The notes beneath the pieces were generated by a model, which did no database searches, had not been told where the DNA came from, and saw nothing but the letters and a program-made list of their open reading frames with translations. Shown piece after piece: positions 16,584 through 23,013 of a stretch of DNA of 33,702 nt. The stretch is from positions 1 to 33,702 of the forward strand of contig NZ_JALKFX010000097.1 in the NCBI RefSeq assembly GCF_023243045.1. Direction: 5' to 3'. Every line of letters starts with the position of its first letter. Position 1 is the first letter of the stretch. A program made the translations under genes and the position numbers. This DNA comes from Frankia sp. AgB32. Lineage in GTDB: Bacteria; Actinomycetota; Actinomycetes; Frankiales; Frankiaceae.

Positions 16584-16629
16584 CCGCCACCAGCCCAGTG
16601 ACCGCCACCGACCCAGTGACCGCCACCGA
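16558..16629 (+). repeat. 18-bp tandem repeat (4 copies) forming a stop/start junction
   Basis: Units start at 16558, 16576, 16594 and 16612, with consensus CCCAGTGACCGCCACCGA. Copies 2-4 each contain GTGA: a GTG start in the nitronate-monooxygenase frame (16580, 16598, 16616) overlapping a TGA stop in the ligase frame. Copy 1 has GTCA instead, so the ligase reads through it and stops in copy 2. Confidence 0.92.
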
Positions 16630-17446
16630 CCCGCTGGACGGTCTCGCCCTGCCGCTGATCGCCGCGCCGATGACCACGGTGTCCACGCCGGCGCTGGTCG
16701 CCGCGGCGTGCGCGGCCGGTCTCGTCGGCGCGTTCCCGACGTCCAACTGCCGGTCGACCACCGAGCTCGCGGACTGGCTCGACGAGATCGACGCGACGGT
16801 CGCGACGAACCTCATCGTCCACCGCTCCAACACCCGGCTCGACGAGGACCTCGACACCCTGGTGCGACGCGGGGTCCGCCTGGTCATCACCAGTGTCGGC
16901 ACGCCGGTGCCGGTCATCGGCCCGCTGCACCGGGCCGGCGTCCGGGTGTTCGCCGACGTCGCCTCGCTCAAGCACGCCGAGAAGGCGACCGCCGCCGGCG
17001 CCGACGGTCTCGTCCTGCTGGCCGCCGGCGCGGGCGGCCACACCGGCTGGGCGAACCCGTTCGCGTTCGCCCGCGCCGTGCGCCGCTTCCACGACGGCCC
17101 GCTGGTGCTCGCCGGCGGGATCAGCGACGGCACCGCCCTGTGGTCGGCCATCACCCTCGGCTACGACCTCGGCTACATGGGTACCCGGTTCATCGCGACC
17201 GCTGAGAGCGGCGCCACCGATGCCTGGCGCCGCGCTGTCGTCGACGCGACCCTCGACGACATCACCCTGGGCACCGCCCCCAACGGCGTCACCGTCAGCC
17301 TCCTGCCCGGTGCCGCCGGCAGCGCCGGGCACACGGTCGCGGGCGTGCACGCCATCACCACCGCCGCCGAGGTCATCGACACCACCCGGCGCGAGTGGAA
17401 CGACGCCCGCGCCCGCACCCGCCGCCTGCTCGCCGCCACCGCCTGA
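16580..17446 (+). CDS. Nitronate monooxygenase / 2-nitropropane dioxygenase-family protein
   Basis: This 288-residue FMN-binding TIM-barrel protein has LIAAPMTTVSTPALVAAACAAGLVG at the start, a catalytic-type histidine in AGAGGHTGW, LAGGISDG for FMN phosphate binding, and GYMGTRFIA. Family members oxidise nitronates or act as FMN enoyl reductase-like enzymes. In this acyl-CoA operon the physiological substrate need not be a nitro compound. The start could be any of three repeated GTG codons (16580, 16598, 16616); 16580 is chosen because it overlaps the ligase stop as GTGA. The first 17 residues are the repeat-encoded PVTATD region. Confidence 0.82.
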   Translation: MTATSPVTATDPVTATDPLDGLALPLIAAPMTTVSTPALVAAACAAGLVGAFPTSNCRSTTELADWLDEIDATVATNLIVHRSNTRLDEDLDTLVRRGVRLVITSVGTPVPVIGPLHRAGVRVFADVASLKHAEKATAAGADGLVLLAAGAGGHTGWANPFAFARAVRRFHDGPLVLAGGISDGTALWSAITLGYDLGYMGTRFIATAESGATDAWRRAVVDATLDDITLGTAPNGVTVSLLPGAAGSAGHTVAGVHAITTAAEVIDTTRREWNDARARTRRLLAATA

Positions 17447-17484
17447 CCTGCCAACAGCGCCTGACCCGCCAACACTGCCTGACC
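17441..17484 (+). repeat. 18-bp tandem repeat over the NMO stop codon
   Basis: GCCTGACCTGCCAACAGC at 17441-17458, a variant at 17459-17476 and a partial copy at 17477-17484. The stop codon TGA (17444-17446) lies in the first copy and is repeated in each following copy. Confidence 0.88.
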
Positions 17485-17615
17485 GGATGAGCTGGTCGCC
17501 ACCGTGGGCATCGGGGACGCGACACCGAGCGCCGTCGGTGTCGCCGGGAGTCGCCGAGTGATGCCTCATTTGTACTAGGCTCAGCTCCGGTCATTTCCGC
17601 GGCGGCTGACCGTCT

Positions 17616-17644
17616 GGTGTAACCCCCGGTCCTATCCCCTGGTG
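17616..17644 (+). promoter_or_regulatory. Three-block promoter-like motif upstream of the ECF sigma gene
   Basis: GGTGTAACC (17616-17624), CCTATCC (17631-17637) and GGTG (17641-17644) are spaced exactly as in the copy at 19239-19267 before the cupredoxin gene. GTAACC resembles an ECF -35 element, and GGTG lies 16 bases after it. It lies about 95 bases before the preferred GTG of the sigma gene. Autoregulation is inferred. Confidence 0.5.
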
Positions 17645-17739
17645 TGCGGGAGATCTGGATGCGGCCGGGCGGCGGAACGCGGATACAACGGGTCCCAGCG
17701 CGATCGGCCGCGGCGGCCCAGCCGGTCCGGGAGGAGTGG

Positions 17740-18441
17740 GTGAGCGTCGACGGCGACGGCGACGGCTCTGCCGGCCGGACGGCACCCGGGCCGGGTGCCG
17801 ACCACGCCCCGAAACTGCGGGTCGTGGGCTCGGACGACGCCTATCCCGACTGGGAGGCGATCTACCGTGACAACGTGGACCGGATCTACCGCGTCATGTA
17901 CGCGAAGGTCGGCAATCGGGCCGACGCCGAGGACCTGACCGCCGAGGTCTTCATGACCGCGCTGCGGCCGCTGCGAGTGTCGGCGAGCGTCGGCGAGGTC
18001 CGGGCCTACCTGTTCACCGTCGCCCGCACCACCCTCGCCGCCCACTGGCGGCGCACCCTCGGCGTGGCGGTGACGACGTTGGACGACGAATCGATCGACT
18101 CGCTACTCGCCGCCCCGGCGTTCAGCCCGGCGACCCCCGTCGGCCCACACCCGGATCCTGCCGGCAACAGCGCCGGCCGGGGTAGCGGCGCCGGCGCGGC
18201 GCCACCGGAGGCCGCCGGCGCGGCCTGGCCGGGCGGCGGCGCCGACGCGCCCGCCCGGGCCGAGGCGATTCTGGCCGAGCTGTCCCCGCGCTACCAGCGC
18301 ATCCTGCGGCTGCGGTTCCTGGAATCCTGTTCGCTGCGGGAGGCCGCCGCCGAGCTGGGGGTGACCGTCGCGAACGCCAAGGTCCTCCAGCACCGGGCGC
18401 TGCGCCGGGCAGCCGAGGTCACGCGCCGGTGGGAGGCCTGA
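17740..18441 (+). CDS. ECF-type RNA polymerase sigma factor
   Basis: This 233-residue sigma factor has region 2 (about 40-100: YRDNVDRIYRVMYAKVGNRADAEDLTAEVF) and region 4 (about 177-230: ELSPRYQRILRLRFLESCSLREAAAELGVTVANAK), joined by a Gly/Ala/Pro-rich linker at about 135-165. The frame is open to a GTG at 17644 and an ATG at 17659, but the GTG at 17740 follows a clean GGGAGGAG site and sits next to the conserved domain, so it is preferred. The stop overlaps the start of the Rieske protein (TGATG). By position, the N-terminal region of that protein is the likely cognate anti-sigma factor. Confidence 0.88.
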   Translation: MSVDGDGDGSAGRTAPGPGADHAPKLRVVGSDDAYPDWEAIYRDNVDRIYRVMYAKVGNRADAEDLTAEVFMTALRPLRVSASVGEVRAYLFTVARTTLAAHWRRTLGVAVTTLDDESIDSLLAAPAFSPATPVGPHPDPAGNSAGRGSGAGAAPPEAAGAAWPGGGADAPARAEAILAELSPRYQRILRLRFLESCSLREAAAELGVTVANAKVLQHRALRRAAEVTRRWEA

Positions 18442-19229
18442 TGGGACGCGGAGCACGCAGGTTCATCGACGATCTTCTCGCCGGCCGCCGACCCAGGTCG
18501 TTCGCCGCCAGTGCCAAGGACGCCGAGGAGATCCGAACCGCCCTCACCCTGCGCGCGGCGGCCCCGCGGGCCGCCGAGCCGCGCCCGGATTTCGTCGCTG
18601 ACCTGCACCGACGTCTCGCGGCCGCGGCTGCGGCGGACGCCGAGGCCAGTCGCTCGCCGGAGTCAGGGCCCCAGGCGCTCCCCGGGTCCGGGGCGCAACC
18701 GCCATCCGCTGGTGCGGGCCGGCGCGCGGGGAACTCGTGGCCTGGGGGCACCCGTCGGGGATTCGTGTGGGTCACCTCGGTGGCCGCGGGGGCGACGGCG
18801 GTCGGTGCCGCCGTCGGCGCCGGGGCGGACCGGCTGTTCTCCCGCGGTGGCGGCGGGGCGGAGACGACGGCCGCCGATCACGTGATCGTGCCCAACACGG
18901 CGACCTGGTGGACGGTCGCCACCAGCCAGGACCTGCCCGAGGGAAGCGTGCGCGCATTCGACCTCGGCGCGGTCACCGGGTTCGTGGAGCGCCGCGGCGG
19001 CGAGGTGCGCGCGGTCTCCGGCGTCTGCACCCACCAGGGCTGCCAACTCGCGCTGGACGCGGCCGTGCGCCGGCTCAACTGCCCCTGCCACCGGACCGTC
19101 TTCGAGCTCACCGGCGAGGTCGCGCATTCCCAGCTTAAAACTCCCCCGCGTACGCTACCGGAATTCGAGGTGCGGGAGGTGTCGGGTGTCGTACAGGTAT
19201 TCGCGCCACCTGGATCCGAACGGACCTGA
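18441..19229 (+). CDS. Membrane-anchored Rieske [2Fe-2S] protein with a possible anti-sigma N-terminus
   Basis: This 262-residue protein has three parts. Residues 1-60 (FIDDLLAGRRPRSF, DAEEIRTALTLRAA, FVADLHRRLA) form a cytoplasmic, charged helical region. A Ser/Pro/Gly linker runs to a twin-arginine and a hydrophobic helix (RR at 105-106, helix about 107-128). The extracytoplasmic Rieske domain ligates its cluster through CTH (196-198) and CPCH (214-217), with the extra Cys201 and Cys216 typical of disulfide-stabilised, bc1-type Rieske proteins. It is coupled to the sigma gene by a one-base overlap. Inference: the N-terminus holds the sigma factor and the Rieske cluster senses redox state outside the membrane. 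No zinc-type anti-sigma HxxxCxxC motif is present. A simple electron-transfer role is the alternative. Confidence 0.85.
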   Translation: MGRGARRFIDDLLAGRRPRSFAASAKDAEEIRTALTLRAAAPRAAEPRPDFVADLHRRLAAAAAADAEASRSPESGPQALPGSGAQPPSAGAGRRAGNSWPGGTRRGFVWVTSVAAGATAVGAAVGAGADRLFSRGGGGAETTAADHVIVPNTATWWTVATSQDLPEGSVRAFDLGAVTGFVERRGGEVRAVSGVCTHQGCQLALDAAVRRLNCPCHRTVFELTGEVAHSQLKTPPRTLPEFEVREVSGVVQVFAPPGSERT

Positions 19230-19238
19230 CGCCGTGAA

Positions 19239-19267
19239 GGTGTAACCCGGCTGCCTATCCAGGGGTG
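19239..19267 (+). promoter_or_regulatory. Three-block promoter-like motif upstream of the cupredoxin gene
   Basis: GGTGTAACC (19239-19247), CCTATCC (19254-19260) and GGTG (19264-19267), in the same spacing as at 17616-17644. It begins 10 bases after the Rieske stop and leaves a leader of about 62 bases before the GTG at 19330. It suggests a second promoter for the downstream genes read by the same sigma factor. Confidence 0.5.
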
Positions 19268-19329
19268 AGGAGTCCGCACGGACGCGGACCGCGATCCCCA
19301 AGGCCCAACCGGGTCGGAACGGTATTGCT

Positions 19330-19869
19330 GTGACAACCGAATCGACAGTCCGAAAGCGCGCGACACCGTTTTCGGCGGTGGTCTTTCTGACGCTGGCCCT
19401 GGCCATACTCGCCGCCTGTGGATCAACCGGAACGAAGAACACCGCGGCCGCCGCGCCGGGCGCGGCGGGAACGGCGACACCGGGATTCGTCCCCAGCGGC
19501 GCCGCGACACCGCCCCCGAACGCGATGCCCGGGATGACGATGCCCAGGATGACGATGCCCGGGATGACGATGGCGGCGGCCGGCGCGGCGGGTGCCGCGA
19601 GCGCGCCCGCGGCCACGGGGAACGCGGTGGCCATCAAGAACTTCGCGTTCGACGCGGCGAACCTGACGGTACGGGTCGGGACCACCGTCACCTGGACGAA
19701 CCAGGACGGCGACGCCCACACCGTCGTGAGCTCCGGCAGCGGCCCGCTGCACTCGCCGACCCTGGACACCGGCGACACCTACCAGTACACCTTCACCAAG
19801 GCCGGCACCTACTCCTATCTGTGCTCCATCCACCCGTTCATGCTCGGCTCGGTGCGGGTGACCGCGTGA
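19330..19869 (+). CDS. Cupredoxin (plastocyanin-like) lipoprotein
   Basis: This 179-residue exported protein has a signal peptide ending in the lipobox LAAC (Cys30), predicting lipid anchoring outside the membrane. A Met-rich stretch follows (MPGMT three times, about 66-81), resembling copper-binding methionine motifs. The C-terminal cupredoxin domain (about 97-179) has VAIKNFAFDAANLTVRVG, and type 1 copper ligands His130, Cys165, His168 and Met171 (YLCSIHPFM). The GTG start at 19330 is the first in frame before the signal peptide. It should carry one copper for electron transfer or copper binding. It follows the Rieske gene and is coupled to the phosphoesterase by a GTGA overlap. Confidence 0.9.
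   Translation: MTTESTVRKRATPFSAVVFLTLALAILAACGSTGTKNTAAAAPGAAGTATPGFVPSGAATPPPNAMPGMTMPRMTMPGMTMAAAGAAGAASAPAATGNAVAIKNFAFDAANLTVRVGTTVTWTNQDGDAHTVVSSGSGPLHSPTLDTGDTYQYTFTKAGTYSYLCSIHPFMLGSVRVTA
19525..19569 (+). repeat. 15-bp repeat encoding the Met-rich segment
   Basis: Three 15-bp units (19525, 19540, 19555), each ATGCCC then G or A, GGATGACG, encode MPGMT, MPRMT and MPGMT. An additional ATG follows at 19570. The amplification directly adds methionines, which are potential Cu(I) ligands. Confidence 0.9.
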
Positions 19870-20849
19870 GCGGCCCCAGCGGCCCCAGCGGCCCCAGCGG
19901 CCCCGGCAGCCCCAGCGCCGGCGCGCCCGGCGTGGGGATGAGCCGGCGCCAGCTCGCCCGGCACGCCTCCTGGTTCGGCGCGGCCGTCGGGCTGACCGTG
20001 GTCGGCGGCGAGCTGACCCGGCACGCCGTGTCCGACCCGAGTGGCGCCACGCCGGCCGCCGCGGCCCAGGGCGTGCACTTCGTGCAGGTCAGCGACAGCC
20101 ACCTCGGGTTCAAGGGGCCCGCGAACCAGGACGTCACCGGCTCCTTCCAACGGGCGATCAACCAGGTGAACGCGCTTCCCTACCAGCCGGACTTCGTCAT
20201 CCACACCGGCGACCTCACGCACCTGTCCACGCCGGCGCAGTTCGACCAGGTGAAGCAGATGATGTCCGGGCTGCGCACCGGCGAGGTCTTCACGGTGCCG
20301 GGCGAGCATGATTCCGTCGGCGACCACGGCAAGGGCTATCTGAAGACCTTCGGATCAGGCACCCAGGGCGACGGATGGTACAGCTTCGACGTCCGCGGGG
20401 TGCATTTCATCGGGCTGGTGAACACGTTCAGTCTGGAGGCCCTCGGGCATCTCGGCCCGACACAGATCGAGTTTGTCCGAAAGGACGTCGCCGGCCTCGA
20501 CAGCGATGTTCCGATCGTCGTCTTCAGCCATATCCCGCTGTTCGCCATGTATCCGAAATGGGGTTGGGGGACGGACGACGCGGCCACCGTCCTCGGCCAT
20601 CTGCGCCGGTTCTCCTCGGTGACCTGCCTCAACGGCCACGTCCACCAGCTGTTCACGAAACGGGAGGGGAACGTGACGTTCCAGTCCGCGACCACCACCG
20701 CCTATCCGCTGCCCCATCCCGGCGTCGGCCCGGCGCCGACCCCGCAGACGCTGCCCGCCGGCAAGCTCGCCGCCGCGCTGGGCATCCGCGAGGTCCAGTA
20801 CCGCCCCGGCAACACCGCGCCGGCGATCGTGGACAGCAGGCTCGCGTGA
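19866..20849 (+). CDS. Tat-exported calcineurin-like metallophosphoesterase
   Basis: This 327-residue protein has a two-metal phosphoesterase domain: VSDSHLG, HTGDLTH, PGEHD (in place of the common GNHD), VFSHIPL and LNGHVHQ. The N-terminus has MSRRQLARHASWFGAAVG, a twin-arginine plus hydrophobic segment, so Tat export or membrane anchoring is likely. The GTG at 19866 overlaps the cupredoxin stop (GTGA); an ATG at 19938, just before the twin arginines, is an alternative and would give 303 residues. The nine-base repeat at the start encodes SGP repeats. Substrate unknown (phosphodiester or phosphomonoester). Its Asn-to-Glu change in the GNHD position is notable because that Asn normally contacts metal or phosphate. 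Confidence 0.87.
   Translation: MSGPSGPSGPSGPGSPSAGAPGVGMSRRQLARHASWFGAAVGLTVVGGELTRHAVSDPSGATPAAAAQGVHFVQVSDSHLGFKGPANQDVTGSFQRAINQVNALPYQPDFVIHTGDLTHLSTPAQFDQVKQMMSGLRTGEVFTVPGEHDSVGDHGKGYLKTFGSGTQGDGWYSFDVRGVHFIGLVNTFSLEALGHLGPTQIEFVRKDVAGLDSDVPIVVFSHIPLFAMYPKWGWGTDDAATVLGHLRRFSSVTCLNGHVHQLFTKREGNVTFQSATTTAYPLPHPGVGPAPTPQTLPAGKLAAALGIREVQYRPGNTAPAIVDSRLA
19869..19904 (+). repeat. 9-bp tandem repeat at the phosphoesterase start
   Basis: AGCGGCCCC occurs four times in a row (19869, 19878, 19887, 19896). It encodes SGP repeats directly after the coupled GTG start and before the Tat motif. Confidence 0.92.
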
Positions 20850-21391
20850 GCGGCCCGCAGAGCGCCGCACAGGGCGGCGCCACGCAGCCGAGTGCCGCGC
20901 AGGCCGGCGGCACCCACGGTGGTAGCGGGTCGCGAACCGGCGCGCCGGCCGGCGGCTCACGGGCGGGCGAGGCGCTGCGGGCCTGGCGGGCGGATCCGCC
21001 GGCGCTGGCCGCGCGGCTGCTCGCCGCCGCCCTGCTGGCCGCCGGCGGGTACGTGCACCTGCACCTCTACCTGGACGGCTACCGGGTCATCCCGAAGATC
21101 GGGAACATGTTCCTGATCCAGGAGAGCGGGGCGTTCGCGGTCGCGCTGCTGCTGGTGTTCAGCGGCGCGGCGGTGCTGCGGCTGGCCGCCGCCGGACTCG
21201 CGGCTGGTGCGCTCGGCGGTTTCGTCATCTCCCGCACGGTGGGGCTGTTCAACTTCACCGAACGCGGGCTGCAGCCGTCCCCGGACGCGTTGCTCAGTCT
21301 CCTGGTCGAGGTGGCGACGCTGCTCGTGCTCGCCGCGCCGGTCGTCCCGGCGGCGATCCGGTGGACGAGGAGCCGACCGGCGAGCGCGTGA
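20846..21391 (+). CDS. Small integral membrane protein, unknown function
   Basis: This 181-residue protein has a Gly/Ala/Ser-rich N-terminus of about 45 residues, then about four hydrophobic helices: LAARLLAAALLAAGGYVHLHLYL, SGAFAVALLLVFSGAAVLRL, LAAGALGGFVISRTVGLF and LLSLLVEVATLLVLAAPVV. The His-containing end of the first helix (YVHLHLY) could bind metal or haem, but this is speculative. The GTG overlaps the phosphoesterase stop as GTGA, so it belongs to the same transcript. I do not recognise a named family. Confidence 0.75.
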   Translation: MSGPQSAAQGGATQPSAAQAGGTHGGSGSRTGAPAGGSRAGEALRAWRADPPALAARLLAAALLAAGGYVHLHLYLDGYRVIPKIGNMFLIQESGAFAVALLLVFSGAAVLRLAAAGLAAGALGGFVISRTVGLFNFTERGLQPSPDALLSLLVEVATLLVLAAPVVPAAIRWTRSRPASA

Positions 21392-21471
21392 GGGATCCGG
21401 GGCTGAGTGATCCGGAGCTGGCGGATCCCGGGCTGGCGGAGATCTCGGCGCGGGCGGCGGACCACCGATGA
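21388..21471 (+). CDS. Possible 27-residue coupled small protein
   Basis: A GTG at 21388 overlaps the stop of the membrane protein (GTGA), the same coupling as the two preceding junctions. It opens a 27-codon frame encoding a DPGLS/DPELA/DPGLA repeat and ending ISARAADHR. It is encoded by a 15-bp tandem repeat and may simply be a by-product of that repeat or a decayed gene start. Confidence 0.25.
   Translation: MRDPGLSDPELADPGLAEISARAADHR
21394..21438 (+). repeat. 15-bp imperfect tandem repeat (3 copies)
   Basis: Units at 21394-21408, 21409-21423 and 21424-21438 each begin GATCC followed by a GGGCTG- or GAGCTG-type block. It begins three bases after the membrane-protein stop. Confidence 0.85.
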
Positions 21472-21476
21472 GTTCG

Positions 21477-21488
21477 CCGCCCGGGCGG
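21477..21488. terminator. GC palindrome after the Rieske/cupredoxin operon
   Basis: CCGCCCGGGCGG is a perfect 12-bp palindrome about 85 bases after the last long gene of the operon. It lacks a T tract; weak terminator candidate. Confidence 0.3.
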
Positions 21489-21532
21489 TGTCCTACCAGT
21501 AACAGCCCCTAGATCCGAGCCACCGGGTACCT

Positions 21533-21545
21533 GCGACGATGTCGC
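21533..21545. promoter_or_regulatory. Inverted repeat upstream of the reductase gene
   Basis: GCGAC (21533-21537) and GTCGC (21541-21545) flank GAT about 40 bases before the reductase start. Possible operator; no regulator is tied to it. Confidence 0.25.
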
Positions 21546-21583
21546 CGCAGGACGCCCACGGCCGCAGCAGAGGAGAGTCCCCG

Positions 21584-22147
21584 GTGCGCACCCTGATCGT
21601 GACCGCCTTCGTATCCGTCGACGGCGTGATGGAGGCGCCCGGCGGTGAGCCGGACTACCGCAACACCGGGTGGACCTTCAAGGACATCGAGTTCGACCCC
21701 GCCGCCTACGAGATCAAGGGCCGCGAGCAGGGCGAGACCACGGCGCTGCTGATGGGCCGGACCAGCTACGAGGCGTTCGCCCCGGTGTGGCCCACGATGG
21801 AGATCTTCGCCGGTTACAACGCGATGCCCCGCTACGTCGTGTCCACGACGCTCCAGCAGGACGACGAGCGGTGGCCGGCGACGATCCTGCGCTCCGTCGA
21901 CGACGTCGCCGCGCTGAAGGAGACCGAGGGCGGCCCGATCGGCGTGCATGGCAGCGCCGCGCTCGGGCAGTCCCTCGCCGACGCCGGCCTGGTCGACCGC
22001 TACACCCTGCTGGTCTTCCCGGTGCTGCTCGGCGCCGGCAAGCGCCTGTTCAGCGAGGCCGACAAGGACAAGACCGCGCTGAAGCTCGTCGAGTTCGAGG
22101 CCTACGGCAACGGCATCCAGAAGCAGGTCTTCGACGTCGTCCGCTGA
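21584..22147 (+). CDS. Dihydrofolate reductase/RibD C-terminal-like reductase
   Basis: This 187-residue protein belongs to the RibD C-terminal/DHFR-like family: IVTAFVSVDGVMEAPGG at the N-terminus, LLMGRTSYEAFAPVWP, IGVHGSAALGQSLADAGLVD and LLVFPVLLGAGKRLF. Members bind NADPH; most stand-alone copies have no known substrate and are not the essential folate enzyme. The GTG at 21584 is preferred because AGAGGAGAG lies just upstream and the conserved fold begins directly after it. Confidence 0.85.
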   Translation: MRTLIVTAFVSVDGVMEAPGGEPDYRNTGWTFKDIEFDPAAYEIKGREQGETTALLMGRTSYEAFAPVWPTMEIFAGYNAMPRYVVSTTLQQDDERWPATILRSVDDVAALKETEGGPIGVHGSAALGQSLADAGLVDRYTLLVFPVLLGAGKRLFSEADKDKTALKLVEFEAYGNGIQKQVFDVVR

Positions 22148-22298
22148 CCGACGGGTCCGCGGGTCACGGACGGGTGCAGCCGGAAATCGGCGACCTCGCG
22201 GACCTGGATCTGCTCGACCGGGGGTTTCGTCGTCCCGGTCCCAGATCGCGGCCCTGTGTCGGCCAGGCGCCGGTCAGGGCAGGACAGGCGCCGGTGGG
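22148..22298. other. Convergent intergenic gap
   Basis: About 150 bases between the reductase and the convergent TetR gene. It contains a short direct repeat (CAGGCGCCGGT at 22264 and again near 22285). No gene or clear terminator is seen. Confidence 0.4.
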
Positions 22299-22958
22299 CT
22301 ACTCCGGCAGCACGCCGAGGGCGCGCTGGGCGTAGCGCACCAGGCTGTCCACCTCGGCGGGCTCGGGCCGGGTGCGCGCGAGCAGGTGGCGCTGCATGGC
22401 ACCGAAGGCCAGGTCGTAGGTGGCCCAGGCCTCGGCGTCGCGGCCCTCGCCGGGCAGGACGGCGGTCAGCGTGTCGATGAGCAGGTCACGGGACTGGCCG
22501 AGCTCGTCGGGGAACCGCACCTGTAAACGGCCCAGCCCGGCGACGAACGGACGGGTCTGCTTCGCGATGGACGGATCAGTGGCCTGTTCCAGCACGCACC
22601 GGATCCACGCGTCGACCCGCGCCGTGGCGCTGTCCACCCGGCCGGTGCGGTCACGCAGCTCGGCGGCGACCCGGCGCAGCCCGGAGGACAGCAGCGCGAT
22701 CAGCAGCTCGTCCTTGGACCCGAAATGCCGGTAGAACGCCTGGTTGGAACAGCCCGCGGCGGCGAGAATCGCTCGCAGCGACAGGTCCGTGGACCCGGTG
22801 CGCTCAATGACCGTGTACGTCGCGTGCACGAGGCGGCGGACCTCCTCGGTCGCCGCGTCGACACGCACCGCCATGGAACGTTCCACGACCCGCGCTACCG
22901 CGTCCGACGCCACGACTCCCGCCGGGGAGTCGGAGGCCGGATCCTCCAGGGTGCTCAT
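22299..22958 (-). CDS. TetR-family transcriptional regulator
   Basis: This 219-residue protein has an N-terminal helix-turn-helix (about 55-85: LSLRAILAAAGCSNQAFYRHFGSKDELL) and an all-helical C-terminal ligand domain (DAWIRCVLEQATDPSIAKQTRPFVAGL). The ATG at 22958 is preferred over an upstream GTG (23000) that would read through the operator-like region. An AGAAC-GCC-GTTCT inverted repeat lies about 20 bases upstream, consistent with autorepression. The neighbouring gene upstream is a degraded acyl-CoA carboxylase fragment, so its original target may have been lost. Confidence 0.87.
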   Translation of the reverse strand: MSTLEDPASDSPAGVVASDAVARVVERSMAVRVDAATEEVRRLVHATYTVIERTGSTDLSLRAILAAAGCSNQAFYRHFGSKDELLIALLSSGLRRVAAELRDRTGRVDSATARVDAWIRCVLEQATDPSIAKQTRPFVAGLGRLQVRFPDELGQSRDLLIDTLTAVLPGEGRDAEAWATYDLAFGAMQRHLLARTRPEPAEVDSLVRYAQRALGVLPE

Positions 22959-22979
22959 AGAGCAACAGTCTCGCATCCG

Positions 22980-22992
22980 AGAACGCCGTTCT
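22980..22992. promoter_or_regulatory. Inverted repeat upstream of TetR
   Basis: AGAAC (22980-22984) and GTTCT (22988-22992) flank GCC about 22 bases before the TetR start. Candidate TetR operator. Confidence 0.4.
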
Positions 22993-23013
22993 ATCACCAA
23001 TCGTGAATCTCAG

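Noticed and set aside
16558-17484. CRISPR-like array made of 18-bp repeats
   Set aside because: The units are directly adjacent with no spacers, and they lie in coding sequence.
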